Positions 48,761 through 59,691 of a stretch of DNA of 64,000 nucleotides are shown piece after piece (position 1 is the first letter of the stretch; each line of letters begins with the position of its first letter). The stretch is from Hirudo medicinalis (taxonomy: Eukaryota; Annelida; Clitellata; Hirudinida; Hirudinidae). The stretch lies in the NCBI GenBank assembly GCA_011800805.1, contig MPNW01000223.1, positions 57,065-121,064 on the forward strand, given 5' to 3'. A model generated the notes under the pieces. That model was not told where the DNA came from and did no database searches. It saw only the letters and a program-made list of their open reading frames with translations. Made by a program: the position numbers and the translations under genes.

Positions 48761-51358
48761 AATGTAGTTTTATAACATTGTTAAGTTTAGTTTGAGATGG
48801 TTTCATTCTGTAACATGTTGATGTTTGTAAGACAAATGAGCAAGCTTCTTGAGGTGGTAGTTTCTGAGGATTGTCAATGATTTGTAAATGGTTTTAAGTC
48901 TGGTGTTGTGTATGTTTATGATGAGAACTCTTGGCCCATCCATGAAAAGGTTAGTGCCTGCAGGTTTCCTGTAGCATCAAACAAGGTTGAGGATGTGATT
49001 GGTTTCTTCCTGAGGTTTGTCTGCTCGGTTTTGTCTTCGTTCGAGCCTACTCAGAAGTATAATTAAGAGTTGCAATTTAATTTTTTCTCATTGTAAAATG
49101 CTTAGAAAATCGTGTAAGTTATAACGCTAAGCGCCTATTTCTGAGTTGCGCTTTGTTGTAGAGCGGGTGTGAGCTCTTACAGGTGCTAATTTCTCGATGC
49201 TGGTTCATCGGCTAACAGTAGGAAATTAGGCGCATTTGAGATGAAAAACAAGCTGTGTTGGATCCTCTGTTTTGAGGTTTTGTAGAGCTCTTGAGCAGCG
49301 GGATGTCGGCTTGGTTGGCTTCATGACATTCTTATAGTTAAACATGATTTAATGAAATTTAACATTAATTTTGATATCCGCTCTAAGTTTTGTCGCACTG
49401 CATTATTTGTTTATGCCCCTAAATATTCCTTTTCAATGAATTCCTGACGTTCTCATCAAATTAGCTTCGAGGAACTTCGGAGTACAACTTTTTCTGTATG
49501 GTGTGCGAATGTTTGTTAATAGTTGTTGAATTGTAAATTATAATCTCATTTCTTTTCCCTGAACTGGAATTCTCCCCAAAGGTAGGTGTGGGTTACCATT
49601 CACTTGGATCTAAATAAACCTTAACGTTCACTGAATTAAACAGTTGAGTTCTGGGGACAGCAAGGAGCGTTTTATTTCGCCGTGTTGGTAGTTGGCCAAG
49701 TTCTCGTTAGTGGCGACATATGGTAAGTTGGGCTCTGTTTGCAAGGTGTTGAGCTGGGGGCGCAATCGTTGCGCTAAAAAACGTTTTGAAAATGTCGTTG
49801 GTTGGTCTGTCGCGTTCGCCCAGCTAGGAGGTGCGCCAAATCCGGCGCATAATTCCAAATTATTGGTTAGTTAAGAAAAGTCGGTTGAGAAAAGCGACGC
49901 CATCGGGGAAGCGAAGGTAACTGGCTGGTTAGGCTCTCCTAATTTTGTTTGCCGCATATGTGGATCTGAAGGAGCGGTAATACAAGCCAATTAAAACATT
50001 TTATAGAGGTTCATTACGCTTTAGGCAATGGGAAAACGAAAACTTTGTTGAGGTGCGAAATGCTGCAGCAATGCCCCTTAAAGATGGATTCTAAAAGCTT
50101 AGACGCGGAAGAACGGAATTAATGTTTTGCTTGGCGCCGAACACATTGGAAAATACTACGGCCTAGATTAAAGACTTGTTCTGTGATGCGACATGTTATG
50201 AATTTGAGTTGCTAACTTACTGACAAATTTAAGTTTTGATAAATGAAGTTGAGATGAACCAAAGGGGATTTCCTGGGGTCTCGTCTAAGCACTATGCAAT
50301 ATTATTTATCTCTTAGTGCATCTGCTTAGATTGCTTTATCCGTGTCTGCGCAATTTGAATTTGATTCAGTTAATTGTTTTCCGTTAAGGCTACCTTGATT
50401 AATCAGGTGTATTAATTTGATCATTGTGCTTAATAGTTTATTTACTCTGGATTGAAATATTCGCCACATCCCATTCATATTATGACGAGTAAACGAAATT
50501 TCTGAGCGCGAACGAGTCCGCGATTGGAAAAGTGAAAGTGAAAGTTGAAAACGAGGAGCACATCTTGGTCTGCCGATCGATGAAATTCATGAAACTTAAT
50601 CAATTGTCTTTCGAAACGTCAAGAAATTGCAATCGGAAGGTGGAGCTTGAGACGCTTGCGTGAATGAAGAATTGATTTCTATAAATTCTCGAGACTTTAT
50701 GAGTTTCTCGCAATTTTTCAGCTTTTGTCCTTCAGGCTCCAACCTTGCGAGGGCGGCCATGTTTAATGTGGATTCAGGATGAAATTGACCTCGATAGGTG
50801 GCAGAGGGTCTCGATTGGCCAATGGAGTTGAGATGAGAAATTGCTAGGCAGAGGATCGTTGCAAAGACACTGGCAAGTATTGAAGAGCAGGCCGAATTGG
50901 CGACGACGAAGCGTTCTTGTAGCAAAACCGGAAGTGAGCAGCTGGAGGAGCGGAGGAGAGGGTTTGTTTCCTCGAGGAGGGGGCGTATGAAGCGGAAGTT
51001 GAGAGCGGACGAGGCCGGATTGACGGGTTTGCCGCAGCGTGTCACCAGGTTGTCCTCAATGGTCGCCAAACAGGTCAGGGTCCTGACAGCCACCCTGATT
51101 TAAATGTTTGGTGGGTCATTTTATCGCAACCTGTGAACTAGTTTTAGTATTTAGTACGTAATAATAAATATAAAATTAAGCAATAGTTTAGTTGATTGAA
51201 GTGGTGCCGTGTTTAGATTTGCTGTTGCGTCCATTCGTCATTGAGTGTTGGAAAGCAATCGTGAATTAACAATTCGATTAACACAGATTTGAATTGAAAC
51301 GACTCGTGTCGTGGAGTTCATCAATTTTCGGTTGAATTAAGTAATAACCTTCGAATAT

Positions 51359-51373
51359 GGCGACACCTAGTGG
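51359..51373 (-). promoter_or_regulatory. CTCF-like site
   Basis: Minus strand CCACTAGGTGTCGCC against the animal CTCF core CCACYAGRKGGCRS, with one mismatch. Two further cores occur at 55868 and 56959. Confidence 0.3.
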
Positions 51374-51406
51374 TCCAAAAAAAGGCCCATGAAAGCAGAC
51401 GGGAAA

Positions 51407-51414
51407 TGACGTCA
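51407..51414. promoter_or_regulatory. Palindromic CRE (TGACGTCA)
   Basis: Full consensus binding site for CREB/ATF bZIP proteins, 35 bases from the CTCF-like site. A second perfect copy is at 55701-55708. Confidence 0.35.
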
Positions 51415-51712
51415 CGATGACCCGATGTCAGAAAGTTATTAGTTTCCACAAACATCAAACGAACCACGCGACCTCGGAAAGAGAGATGATGAAGAAGAGG
51501 AGGAGGATTGTTGTTTACGACTGACCACGTCAACAAATTATGATGCCGCATCCGAGGCCATCCAGCAATGTGTCGTCGCTTTTGTTGTTGGTGTTGTTGG
51601 CCGTCAATTTGTGGGGACAAATGTAACGATGATAACAAGGATAATGGTATCAGCATTAGAAGATTGTAATGACGACCTAATGTCATGGCGACATTTAATA
51701 AACATGACATAC

Positions 51713-51787
51713 ATGACATGTACATTTGTGACAAGTGATGACGTGTACATTTACGACTTACAATGACATGTGCACTTATGACGTATT
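51713..51787 (+). repeat. 25-bp tandem repeat, three units, TGACRTG-rich
   Basis: Units 51713-51737, 51738-51762 and 51763-51787 each begin ATGAC(A/G)TGT(A/G)CA and each carry a second GAC half-site. The units have diverged but keep the exact 25-base spacing. Confidence 0.6.
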
Positions 51788-54320
51788 ATGGCATGCAATG
51801 TCATAATACAACTTAATATGTAATAGATGCCCCTGGGCAAAGGCAAAAGTACGACCTAAAAAGAATTCTAAGTAATTGCAGTTCAAGTGGTCCTCCCGCT
51901 TGGTTTTAAATTGGGAGCCTTTTGGGGATTTGAAAAATACGCCTAACGAGGATTGTGCGGTCGTGCGGTCGTGAATGGAACCCGTCAGCCAATTAACTTC
52001 TCGAATCAGCAAATACTCGGAGAATAAATTGTCCGAAAGATTTAAGATTCCTCTCGAATTAAAATGAAATTCGTTCAAAAAAAAAAACGAAAAAAAAAGA
52101 AAAAAAAAAGAAAACAGAAACAGAAACGGTTGCACACGGCACATGGTCGATAAAGGATTTGTGATCACAGAGCGTAAAACACCTTCTTTCGAACACGAGC
52201 GATGTTTGAGGAAAGAAAAAGCCATTTGATCAGTCGATGTGACGTGATGAGGTGACGCTGACATTGACGTTGGTCTAATTTGTTATGGTTGGCCTAATGC
52301 ATCGAAGCTGATGTGATGACGTCCCAAACCGACAAAGGTGACGTCGTCCTACATTCCAGAGGAAAAATTGTCCAAAATGATGACGAATAACGTCCTTGTT
52401 CGAGGAAAGAGGAGTTGTTCTTGATTGATTCAATCCATGTTTGTATTTTTGCTTACTTTTCAATTTAAATAATTTCCTCTTGGACGATAATTGGTTCAAA
52501 ATCAATGGAGGGTTTCATTAATCAAACTGAAGCAAATCAATACTTTCAGCTCAGGATCGCTGATGACTTAATTTCGCTATAAGATATTTATAATTTATAA
52601 TAATTTATTCTTAAATTATAAAAATAAAAATACAACAAACAAATAAATGTGGCGAATTATCACAAATTATTAATTATTTAGAAAAAAGTCCTAATCAAAC
52701 GGATGCGACCTTCCAGTCCTCCGTATTGGAATGTTTGGAAATCAAGAAATTCTGCTTAATTTCCGGGTTTCAAACGAAAGCAAGCATTCAGTTCTAATTC
52801 TAGTGAATATTTGTTGAATATTTGTCGGAAGATGTTGAAGACTTTATCAACTTGAATTAAAATAAAAATTACAAATAAACAAAAGTTAGACTCGAGAGGC
52901 TGATTTAGAAATATTAATGGTTTCAATTTTCTGGGCCAATATTCAACAAAATAAACATCTATTTCAACCCCGAAGTCTCATCATTAGTTTCAATCCTTCA
53001 TTTGCTTTCCTTTCCATTGACGGGTTCTCGCGGAAAGGTTTCCTTCTGAGACAAGATTTTATTTTAAAATATTTGGAATTGAATGTCACACAGTTTGGAT
53101 TGAATATCATTTATTTTGGAATAAATGTCACATATTTCTGACGTAGCTCATGGAATGGTTGACAGCTGTGCTTTTGTGGACGCTGCCTCGTCAATTGGTT
53201 TTTGGAAAACATTTTAAGTTAGTCAGACGCGAATCTATTAATATGAAAATTAACTTGAAGCATTAAGTTTTTATGCGATGAGTCTTCCACTTATAAATAT
53301 TTCTGCATGTATTTAATAATTAAATAAAATTATAATCTTGAAATCAAAATGTTATTTTATGAAATTTTATGTTCAAATATAACTTAAATTGGATATTATG
53401 ACTTAATTGATTGAATAATTCAAAAATTCGGAACAAGATTCCATTATTTGGTTTGAGAAATATTTCTTAAAAAATTCCATCCACGTGCTTCTTACAAAAA
53501 TGTGCCCCAGGCAATTTCTGGAATTATTCAGAATCTTTCCAAGTAATTGGGATTTTTCGCAATAAATGATTAAAAATTGCGATTAAAAGTTAAAAATGCA
53601 TTTTATTGTATTTATTTATTTATTGTATTTATTCGAGAAACAACAACAATGCGACATGGAATCAAAAAGCAAAGATTTAATTTTGATTTGCAATATTTTT
53701 GGAGTTTAAGGACATTTGATTTTAATTAATTTCTCATTAAATCGAGGTATTTTTGCGGGATTACATGACATTTGTTAGACAAATTTGTAAAAAAAAAAGT
53801 AATAATAGGAAAATTGAAATTTAAGACGCAAATAACAAAATAATCCAATCAAAAAAATAATTTCTGAACACTTATGCCACTTTTCCTAACCTCTGCAAAT
53901 GGCAGCAAGCCTGTAAATATCATTTTGTAGTCGCTTAAGAAAACAAAAAAGTTGAAATAAATTAATTCCCATCACAAGGAAGAATGGTTGGCAGAGGAAA
54001 TGATTTTTTATCTGAAGGGGCCACACGTCAATGTTTGACCGACCGACCAGGGACGTGCCAAAAGCCAACACTTTTGTCCAGACGACCCCAGGTTGCCCTT
54101 GACGTTCGCATGCATTTTTTTTGTTGGATTGAATTTGTGAAAATGCTTTAGAACAGTGCTCGAGTTAATTTGTAGCTACGTTTGTCATTATTATTGTCTT
54201 TATTGTTGTTATTATTATTATTTATTTTAAGTTATTTTTTTTAATATAATATTATTATTGACTTTTGTCAAGATGAAGATGGTGACGATGATGATTATTA
54301 TATTAATAATATCGCTGCGG

Positions 54321-54321
54321 C

Positions 54322-54364
<43 letters not shown>

Positions 54365-54373
54365 ATTATTATT
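54321..54373. repeat. (ATT)n microsatellite
   Basis: About 17 ATT units; an AT-rich TTA-bearing flank starts near 54186. Confidence 0.95.
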
Positions 54374-54457
54374 CACATTCAGAGGGACATTCTTAGAACC
54401 TCTCAGGTACATAAATCGACTTAAGCGGCAAACCGCGTCCTTGTGGCGCACAAACAT

Positions 54458-54494
54458 TTGATTGATTGATTGATTGATTGATAGATTGATTGAA
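54458..54494. repeat. (GATT)n tetranucleotide repeat
   Basis: About nine GATT units with one GATA interruption. Confidence 0.9.
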
Positions 54495-55051
54495 TCATTT
54501 GACAGATATTTTAGTGCCACCGAGTGCTATGAAGTTATTGAGGAGATGTAACAATTTAGATCAATTTCTGTCGTCTATTTCGAGCAAGAAATTGTTTGGC
54601 TTTGTAATTATATAATCATAGTACAGGTAGTGATTCGTAAAAAATTGTCATTCGTTTGTAATTATTACTCATTAATTTGTAAAATTATTAAGGGGAATTA
54701 AGCACTCAAGTTAATCAGTTTAAGTTAACTGATGGTGAACTAACGAAATAATTAAACCTGCAAGCACTCTTGCGCGTCTGCTGCTGAAGAGAAAGTCTGA
54801 ACTGTTTGTCGAAAGCTTCGACGCAACTTTGGAGGATGGAGATGTCAGGAAGGAAGCAGTCGAGGATGTTCGTGGGTTCTGATGGTGAAATTGACAAAAT
54901 TAATTAAGTCGAATGACATGTAATGATTGTTTAACAGCAATGAATTGTAAGATATATCATTTTTTGAGTTTTGAATTTTCAAAGTTAATAATTTCAAAGT
55001 TCATCAAGTAATTGTTGGGTTTTAGGCTGAAAGTGGTTAACTGAAATTAAG

Positions 55052-55088
<37 letters not shown>

Positions 55089-55385
55089 TTAAAATTAGAA
55101 AATATTTTAATATATTAATAAAAAAAAAAGAAAATGCTTTAGATTACTTTTATAAAAACAATTAAAAAATATTTGGATAAATTAACAGTAATAAAAATTA
55201 TCAAATGATAGATTAATAATAACAATAAAAAAAAATAAAAATGTAATAAAATAATTATAATGATGATGATGATGATAATAATAAATTAATATTTTAATAA
55301 ATTATCAATGACAGAAATTGGTAATTCGCTCCAATGCTCCCTCATGCACTTTAATTTTTCAAATTAATTTTTGAATTTCAAATTA

Positions 55386-55477
55386 TCAATTTCAAATTAT
55401 CAATTTTTAATTATCAATTTTTAATTATCAATTTTTAATTATCAATTTTTAATTATCAATTTTTAATTATCAATTTT
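55386..55477. repeat. 14-bp tandem repeat (tcaatttttaatta)n
   Basis: About five near-perfect units of 14 bases preceded by diverged ones; each contains the TTAATTA homeodomain-type core. Confidence 0.85.
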
Positions 55478-55533
55478 CTTGTAAAACAGGCTTCCGAATC
55501 CAGATGAACTTTATGGAGGAACGAAAGCCACCA

Positions 55534-55534
55534 G

Positions 55535-55565
<31 letters not shown>

Positions 55566-55601
55566 CATCGTCGTCGTCGTCGTTGTTGTTGTTGTTGTTG
55601 T
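55534..55601. repeat. (TTG)n(TCG)n(TTG)n compound microsatellite
   Basis: A TTG run, then a CGT/TCG run, then TTG again. Confidence 0.9.
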
Positions 55602-55700
55602 ATTTGGGATATTGAATTTGAAATTAAAAACACGGCCACAAAGTTCTTTAATCTCCACCGGCACTGCTCCATAACTTGGAAATGGATTACCACCGGCTGA

Positions 55701-55708
55701 TGACGTCA
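55701..55708. promoter_or_regulatory. Palindromic CRE (TGACGTCA), second copy
   Basis: Perfect TGACGTCA in the short non-repetitive island between the two simple repeats at 55601 and 55761. Confidence 0.3.
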
Positions 55709-55760
55709 TATCTGCTGGCCTTTGACCCCGGAAAGTCGATGGTTTTAAGGAGTTCAGCAA

Positions 55761-55814
55761 ATAATAATGATGATGATGATTATGACGATGGTGATGACGA
55801 CGACGACGATGATG
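55761..55814. repeat. (GAT)n(GAC)n microsatellite
   Basis: GAT and GAC trinucleotides with few interruptions. Confidence 0.9.
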
Positions 55815-55867
55815 GGGAATGTTGGCAGCATTTGGACGATGTCAAGTCACGTTGAACCATAAAACTG

Positions 55868-55877
55868 CAGATGGCGC
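55868..55877 (+). promoter_or_regulatory. CTCF-like core CAGATGGCGC
   Basis: Fits the YAGRKGGCRS core at all ten positions. It lies in a unique stretch between repeats. The same ten bases recur at 56959-56968 on the same strand. Confidence 0.3.
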
Positions 55878-56115
55878 ACTTCTGCTTCCCCAAACAATTT
55901 CCATTGAATTTCTTTAATAAATATTTTTATTTTATATTAAATTCCGTTTGCTAATTAATTTTTTTTTAAAGCCGTGAAAGTGATGAGAACTTTTGTGAAA
56001 AAAAAGGATTTTAATAACAAGATTGTTCATAATCTAGATTCCATTACCATGACATTAATTATTTTTTAAATTATACATTTCTGAATATTTTCTAGAAATT
56101 CGAGCCAAATAATAA

Positions 56116-56240
56116 CAGCAACAACAACAACAATACTACTAGTAATAATAATATTACTACTACTAATAATAATATTAATACTACTAATAATACTAATAAT
56201 AATATTAATAATAATAATAATAATAATAAAAACAATAAAT
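56116..56240. repeat. AAC/AAT/ACT trinucleotide compound repeat
   Basis: Runs of AAC, then ACT/AAT mixtures, then AAT. Confidence 0.9.
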
Positions 56241-56394
56241 AATACGTTTTAAATATTGTTTGACCTCAACGCAAAGAGCGCTCCCGTGATTAACATGAGG
56301 TCGAAAGTTGGTTGTGACGTAATATTTATTGAACATCACTTTATATCATTTATATGACATTAACAATTATTAATTAACAATTAATTACATCACT

Positions 56395-56510
56395 CGAATA
56401 ATTAATTACTTTTCTTGAATAATTAATTACTTTACTTGAATAATTAATTACTTTACTTGAATAATTAATTACCTTTCTTGAATAATTAATTACTTTACTT
56501 GAATAAATTA
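56395..56510. repeat. 21-bp tandem repeat carrying TAATTAATTA
   Basis: Five full units of 21 bases (tgaataattaattactttact type) from 56395 to 56499 and a partial sixth. Every full unit contains TAATTAATTA, a double homeodomain-type core. Related TTAATTA words continue in both flanks (56365-56385, 56520-56565). Confidence 0.9.
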
Positions 56511-56749
56511 ACGAGTGAGAGATAATTAATAATTAATTTCATTGCTTGAATAATTAATTAGCTAATGAACTAATCATGAATACAAAAGATTATTATAAGT
56601 TAGCTTATTCTTTCATTCAATGCCGAGGAATTAAATTCTTGAAATTAAATTCTTGAAATTATTTTCCAGGTCAACATCGGACCTCGCATAATTCAATTTA
56701 GGACCCATTTAAAAATATGCTCTGCTAAATTCAGATAAAGGCGGTGTAA

Positions 56750-56863
56750 TGACGACGAAGATGACGATGATGAGGATGATGACGATGACAACGATGAAGA
56801 TGATGATGACGATGACAACGATGAAGATGGTGATGATGATGATGATAATGATGATGACGATTG
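56750..56863. repeat. (GAT/GAC)n microsatellite
   Basis: GAT, GAC and GAA units with two copies of a gacgatgacaacgatgaaga block. Confidence 0.9.
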
Positions 56864-56958
56864 AAGTAACAAATTAATCTAATTAAGTTACTGCATGCTA
56901 ATTATCAACATTCCACTCATCAATTCTAGCAGGATATGAAAAAATGCCCAAACGTCGA

Positions 56959-56968
56959 CAGATGGCGC
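56959..56968 (+). promoter_or_regulatory. CTCF-like core CAGATGGCGC, second copy
   Basis: Identical ten bases to 55868-55877, same orientation, 1.09 kb apart. Confidence 0.3.
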
Positions 56969-57062
56969 ACGAGACTCGCCTGGAAAGCATTAGGAAAGCA
57001 GGAAGCAAAAGGTAAATTTACCGGCTGAGTGAATGCGGATCGATTGGTGACACCGATGCATT

Positions 57063-57190
57063 AAGGAGTGAATGAGGGAATGAATGAGGGAGTGAATGAA
57101 TAAATGAATGAATTATTGAATGATTGAATGGATGAATGGATGGACGAACGAAAGAATGAACGCACGAATGAACGCACGAACAATCGAAGG
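57063..57190. repeat. (TGAA)n-type degenerate tetranucleotide repeat
   Basis: TGAA, GGGA, TGGA and CGAA units in four-base register across about 125 bases. It yields a spurious His/Ser-rich open frame on the minus strand. Confidence 0.85.
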
Positions 57191-57367
57191 AGAAAGGGAA
57201 AGGCTGGCTGGAATTAATCCGATCCGTCACACATGAAGGATATCAGGATGATGGTAATGATCCCCAGTAATATTATTGCATGAAATTATTAAACATAATT
57301 CATTTGTAACATGATGAGCCAGAATAAATATTGTTACATGTTCAAATTTACTTAAATTACTGTATGA

Positions 57368-57399
57368 GGTGATGACGACAACGACATCAGCAACAACAA

Positions 57400-57435
<36 letters not shown>

Positions 57436-57438
57436 TGA
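57368..57438. repeat. (GAC)n microsatellite
   Basis: About a dozen GAC units after a short CAA-rich lead. Confidence 0.9.
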
Positions 57439-57688
57439 AACGGTCGTTAAACATGGATATATTTGTTTGAATCTCCTCCGTAAGTGCCTCAATTTGCATT
57501 TTGAAGTCGTTCAAGCGGTTTTTTGGATTAATAAAAATGTTAAATATTAATTTTAACAACCTAATGAATTAAGTCCGAATAAACAAGTTTATTACGATTT
57601 ATTTTAGCGCCGTGATTGTTCGTAATTCGGTCATTTAAATCACATTTACGACAGAAGTTCTCCTCGCGGAGAATATGTATGTACTTCA

Positions 57689-57925
57689 TTTATATAGCGC
57701 CATATGCATAGCGTCAGAGGCGCTTCTTGTCAACCATTTATATAGCGCTCCTTCCCAAGGGCGCTTGCGGCAGTGCAGGCCGGGTTTCGAACACGACACA
57801 TTACGANTTTATATAGCGCCATATGCATAGCGTCAGAGGCGCTTCTTGTCAACCATTTATATAGCGCTCCTTCCCAAGGGCGCTTGCGGCAGTGCAGGCC
57901 GGGTTTCGAACACGACACATTACGA
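57689..57925. repeat. 118-bp exact duplication either side of a single N; TTTATATAGCGC hairpin element
   Basis: 57689-57806 and 57808-57925 appear identical. Each copy contains TTTATATAGCGC twice, each followed by a complementary GGCGCT/GGGCGCT arm, so it can fold into two hairpins (the second is AGCGC-t-CCTT / AAGG-GCGCT with one bulge). It ends in GGGTTTCGAAC, loosely like a tRNA B box. TTTATATAGCGC is a word I associate with dispersed repeats of marine invertebrate genomes. The tandem arrangement may be an assembly product. Confidence 0.75.
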
Positions 57926-58079
57926 CTGTTGCCATTACCGTCGTATGCAGGAACGTAAAATATACGCGATGATTTTAGCGATTGGAATGTTAATGAAACA
58001 TAATTAGCAGCGTAACATGAATAATTATTATGATTAGCATATTAAATGCGAAGGAGCACACCAACGAAGCACAATAAGT

Positions 58080-58420
58080 GCACATAAATAAGGCAATTAG
58101 CATAATAAGTGCATATAAATAAGGCAATTAACATAATAAGTGCATATAAATAAGGCAATTAACATAATAAGTGCACATAAATAAGGCAATTAGCATAATA
58201 AGTGCATATAAATAAGACAATTAACATAATAAGTGCATATAAATAAGGCAATTAACATAATAAGTGCACATAAATAAGGCAATTAGCATAATAAGTGCAT
58301 ATAAATAAGGCAATTAACATAATAAGTGCATATAAATAAGGCAATTAGCATAATAAGTGCACATAAATAAGGCAATTAGCATAATAAGTGCATATAAATA
58401 AGGCAATTAACATAATAAAT
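58080..58420. repeat. 31-bp minisatellite, 11 units, with three-unit higher-order period
   Basis: Eleven 31-base units (gcaYataaataaggcaatta then Rcataataagt). Two unit types alternate as A-B-B: A has gcac..tagc, B has gcat..taac. The order read is ABB ABB ABB' AB, where B' has tagc. This gives a 93-base higher-order unit. Confidence 0.92.
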
Positions 58421-58493
58421 GCGAACAATTAAGCCGGTGATAACAGCAGGATGTCCGGTTGCACTTCCGTTCATAGCCCGCTTGTCTCCGTTG

Positions 58494-58531
58494 TAATTAT
58501 GCATACGTCCGGGGAAGGGAATAATTATGCA
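58494..58531 (+). promoter_or_regulatory. Paired TAATTATGCA motifs (POU/homeodomain-like)
   Basis: The ten-mer TAATTATGCA occurs at 58494-58503 and again at 58522-58531, same orientation, 28 bases start to start. It combines a TAAT core with an ATGCA octamer half, as in POU-homeodomain sites. Function is inferred only. Confidence 0.3.
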
Positions 58532-58710
58532 AGGACAGATGTCACATCAACGGAGGAATTTTTGATCCTCCAAACTTTGACATCGCCCTTTCCAACCTTT
58601 CAACACCTCCGTGTCAAACATTGTGTCACGTCACACTGCACTTTTATGTCACGCTGGAAATGTCATTGGATGCTGGTAGCAACAACAACAACACCACTGT
58701 CAACCAAATC

Positions 58711-58843
58711 GATGATGACATTGACGATAACGACGACGATGATGCTGATGATGACGACGACGTCGATGATGACGATGATGCTGATGATGACGACGACGTC
58801 GATGATGACGACGATGATGCTGATGATGACGACGATGCTGGTC
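58711..58843. repeat. (GAT/GAC)n repeat with a longer internal period
   Basis: Trinucleotide tract in which a block of about 36-39 bases containing gacgacgacgtc and gatgctgatgat recurs. It encodes a spurious poly-Asp frame. Confidence 0.9.
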
Positions 58844-59621
58844 GTCATAGTTTAGCCAAGGTACATCCTCCACCCCCCTCCCCTCTTTCAATGAACCAAT
58901 CAAATTATGACTTCTGGACGGTTTTCTTTTCAGCTCGGATTTGAATGTCAGCTCCACTGAAGGACTTGACACTGCCAACGGCTGAAAGCTAAGACGACGT
59001 CACTGGTCAACCCGCCATGATAAAGCTGTTTCTATTTCTAGAAGCGATTTTTAAATGTCGAAAGATGTTTTTCCATCGAAAACATTACCTGGATTAGTTC
59101 TGTCAGGGCGGAAGCAATTTCAATCAAAGGAGAGGCCATCGGTGCTAGTTGTGAAATTGCGCGGTTGTATAAAATTTGTATATTTTCAACACTCGAGACT
59201 CGCTGGAGTTCAGTTTAAAATCAATTCAACCTTTTATTTTTCCAGTGAAATTCAATCACAAAAAAGTAATTTTTTCGCTCAATTTCCTTTTCATTCAGTT
59301 ATTAAAAGTCGAATTTTAGAAATGTTTCTCAAATGGTTTATTTCAAATTATTCACTGAAATTATTTTCTGAAATTCATTTAAAATGAATGCGTGCACTTT
59401 TGCTTCAAAAGTCTCTTCGATTGTTGGGAATTTAAGTGCTAATGGTTTTACAATGTTTCAAGAAAATGTGTTCAAGGAGTGTTAAGAAAAGACATGGAAT
59501 TAAAACAGTTTCTCGTCAAATATAATAAATTAAAATGATAAAAAAGATTTATCAACTGCGAATGTAAGTCGATAATGAAATCTATAAACAAATCATTTGT
59601 AATAATAACATAATTTTATAA

Positions 59622-59691
<70 letters not shown>

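Larger units (their letters stand above)
48761..52700. other. Gene-poor region, left part: possible regulatory DNA
   Basis: No convincing gene. 49130-49235 holds imperfect inverted arms (GCGCCTATTTC / GAAATTAGGCGC) about 80 bases apart. A GC-richer island at 50500-51110 has open frames on both strands (minus 50596-51093, starting at a non-ATG codon) with no recognised domain. 51407-51414 is a full TGACGTCA, and several further TGACGT half-sites follow to 52345. 51713-51787 is a 25-bp tandem array. Confidence 0.4.
52701..55385. other. Gene-poor AT-rich region
   Basis: Long AT-rich stretch with homopolymer runs, the ATT and GATT repeats and an (ATA)n tract at 55051-55086. No coding sequence that I can support. 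Confidence 0.5.

Noticed and set aside
51776..52264. 162-codon minus-strand frame with a Phe/Leu-rich hydrophobic stretch
   Set aside because: The hydrophobic part comes from a poly-A tract (52075-52120); no domain or homologue is recognisable.
57018..57230. His/Ser/Phe-rich minus-strand open frame
   Set aside because: A product of the TGAA-type tetranucleotide repeat; no start context or domain.
58080..58420. Array of 31-bp repeats considered as a CRISPR array
   Set aside because: Units are directly adjacent with no unique spacers, and the genome is animal; it is a minisatellite.
58621..58944. Acidic open frame of Asp-rich repeats
   Set aside because: It is the translation of a GAT/GAC microsatellite; all frames through it are open and low-complexity.
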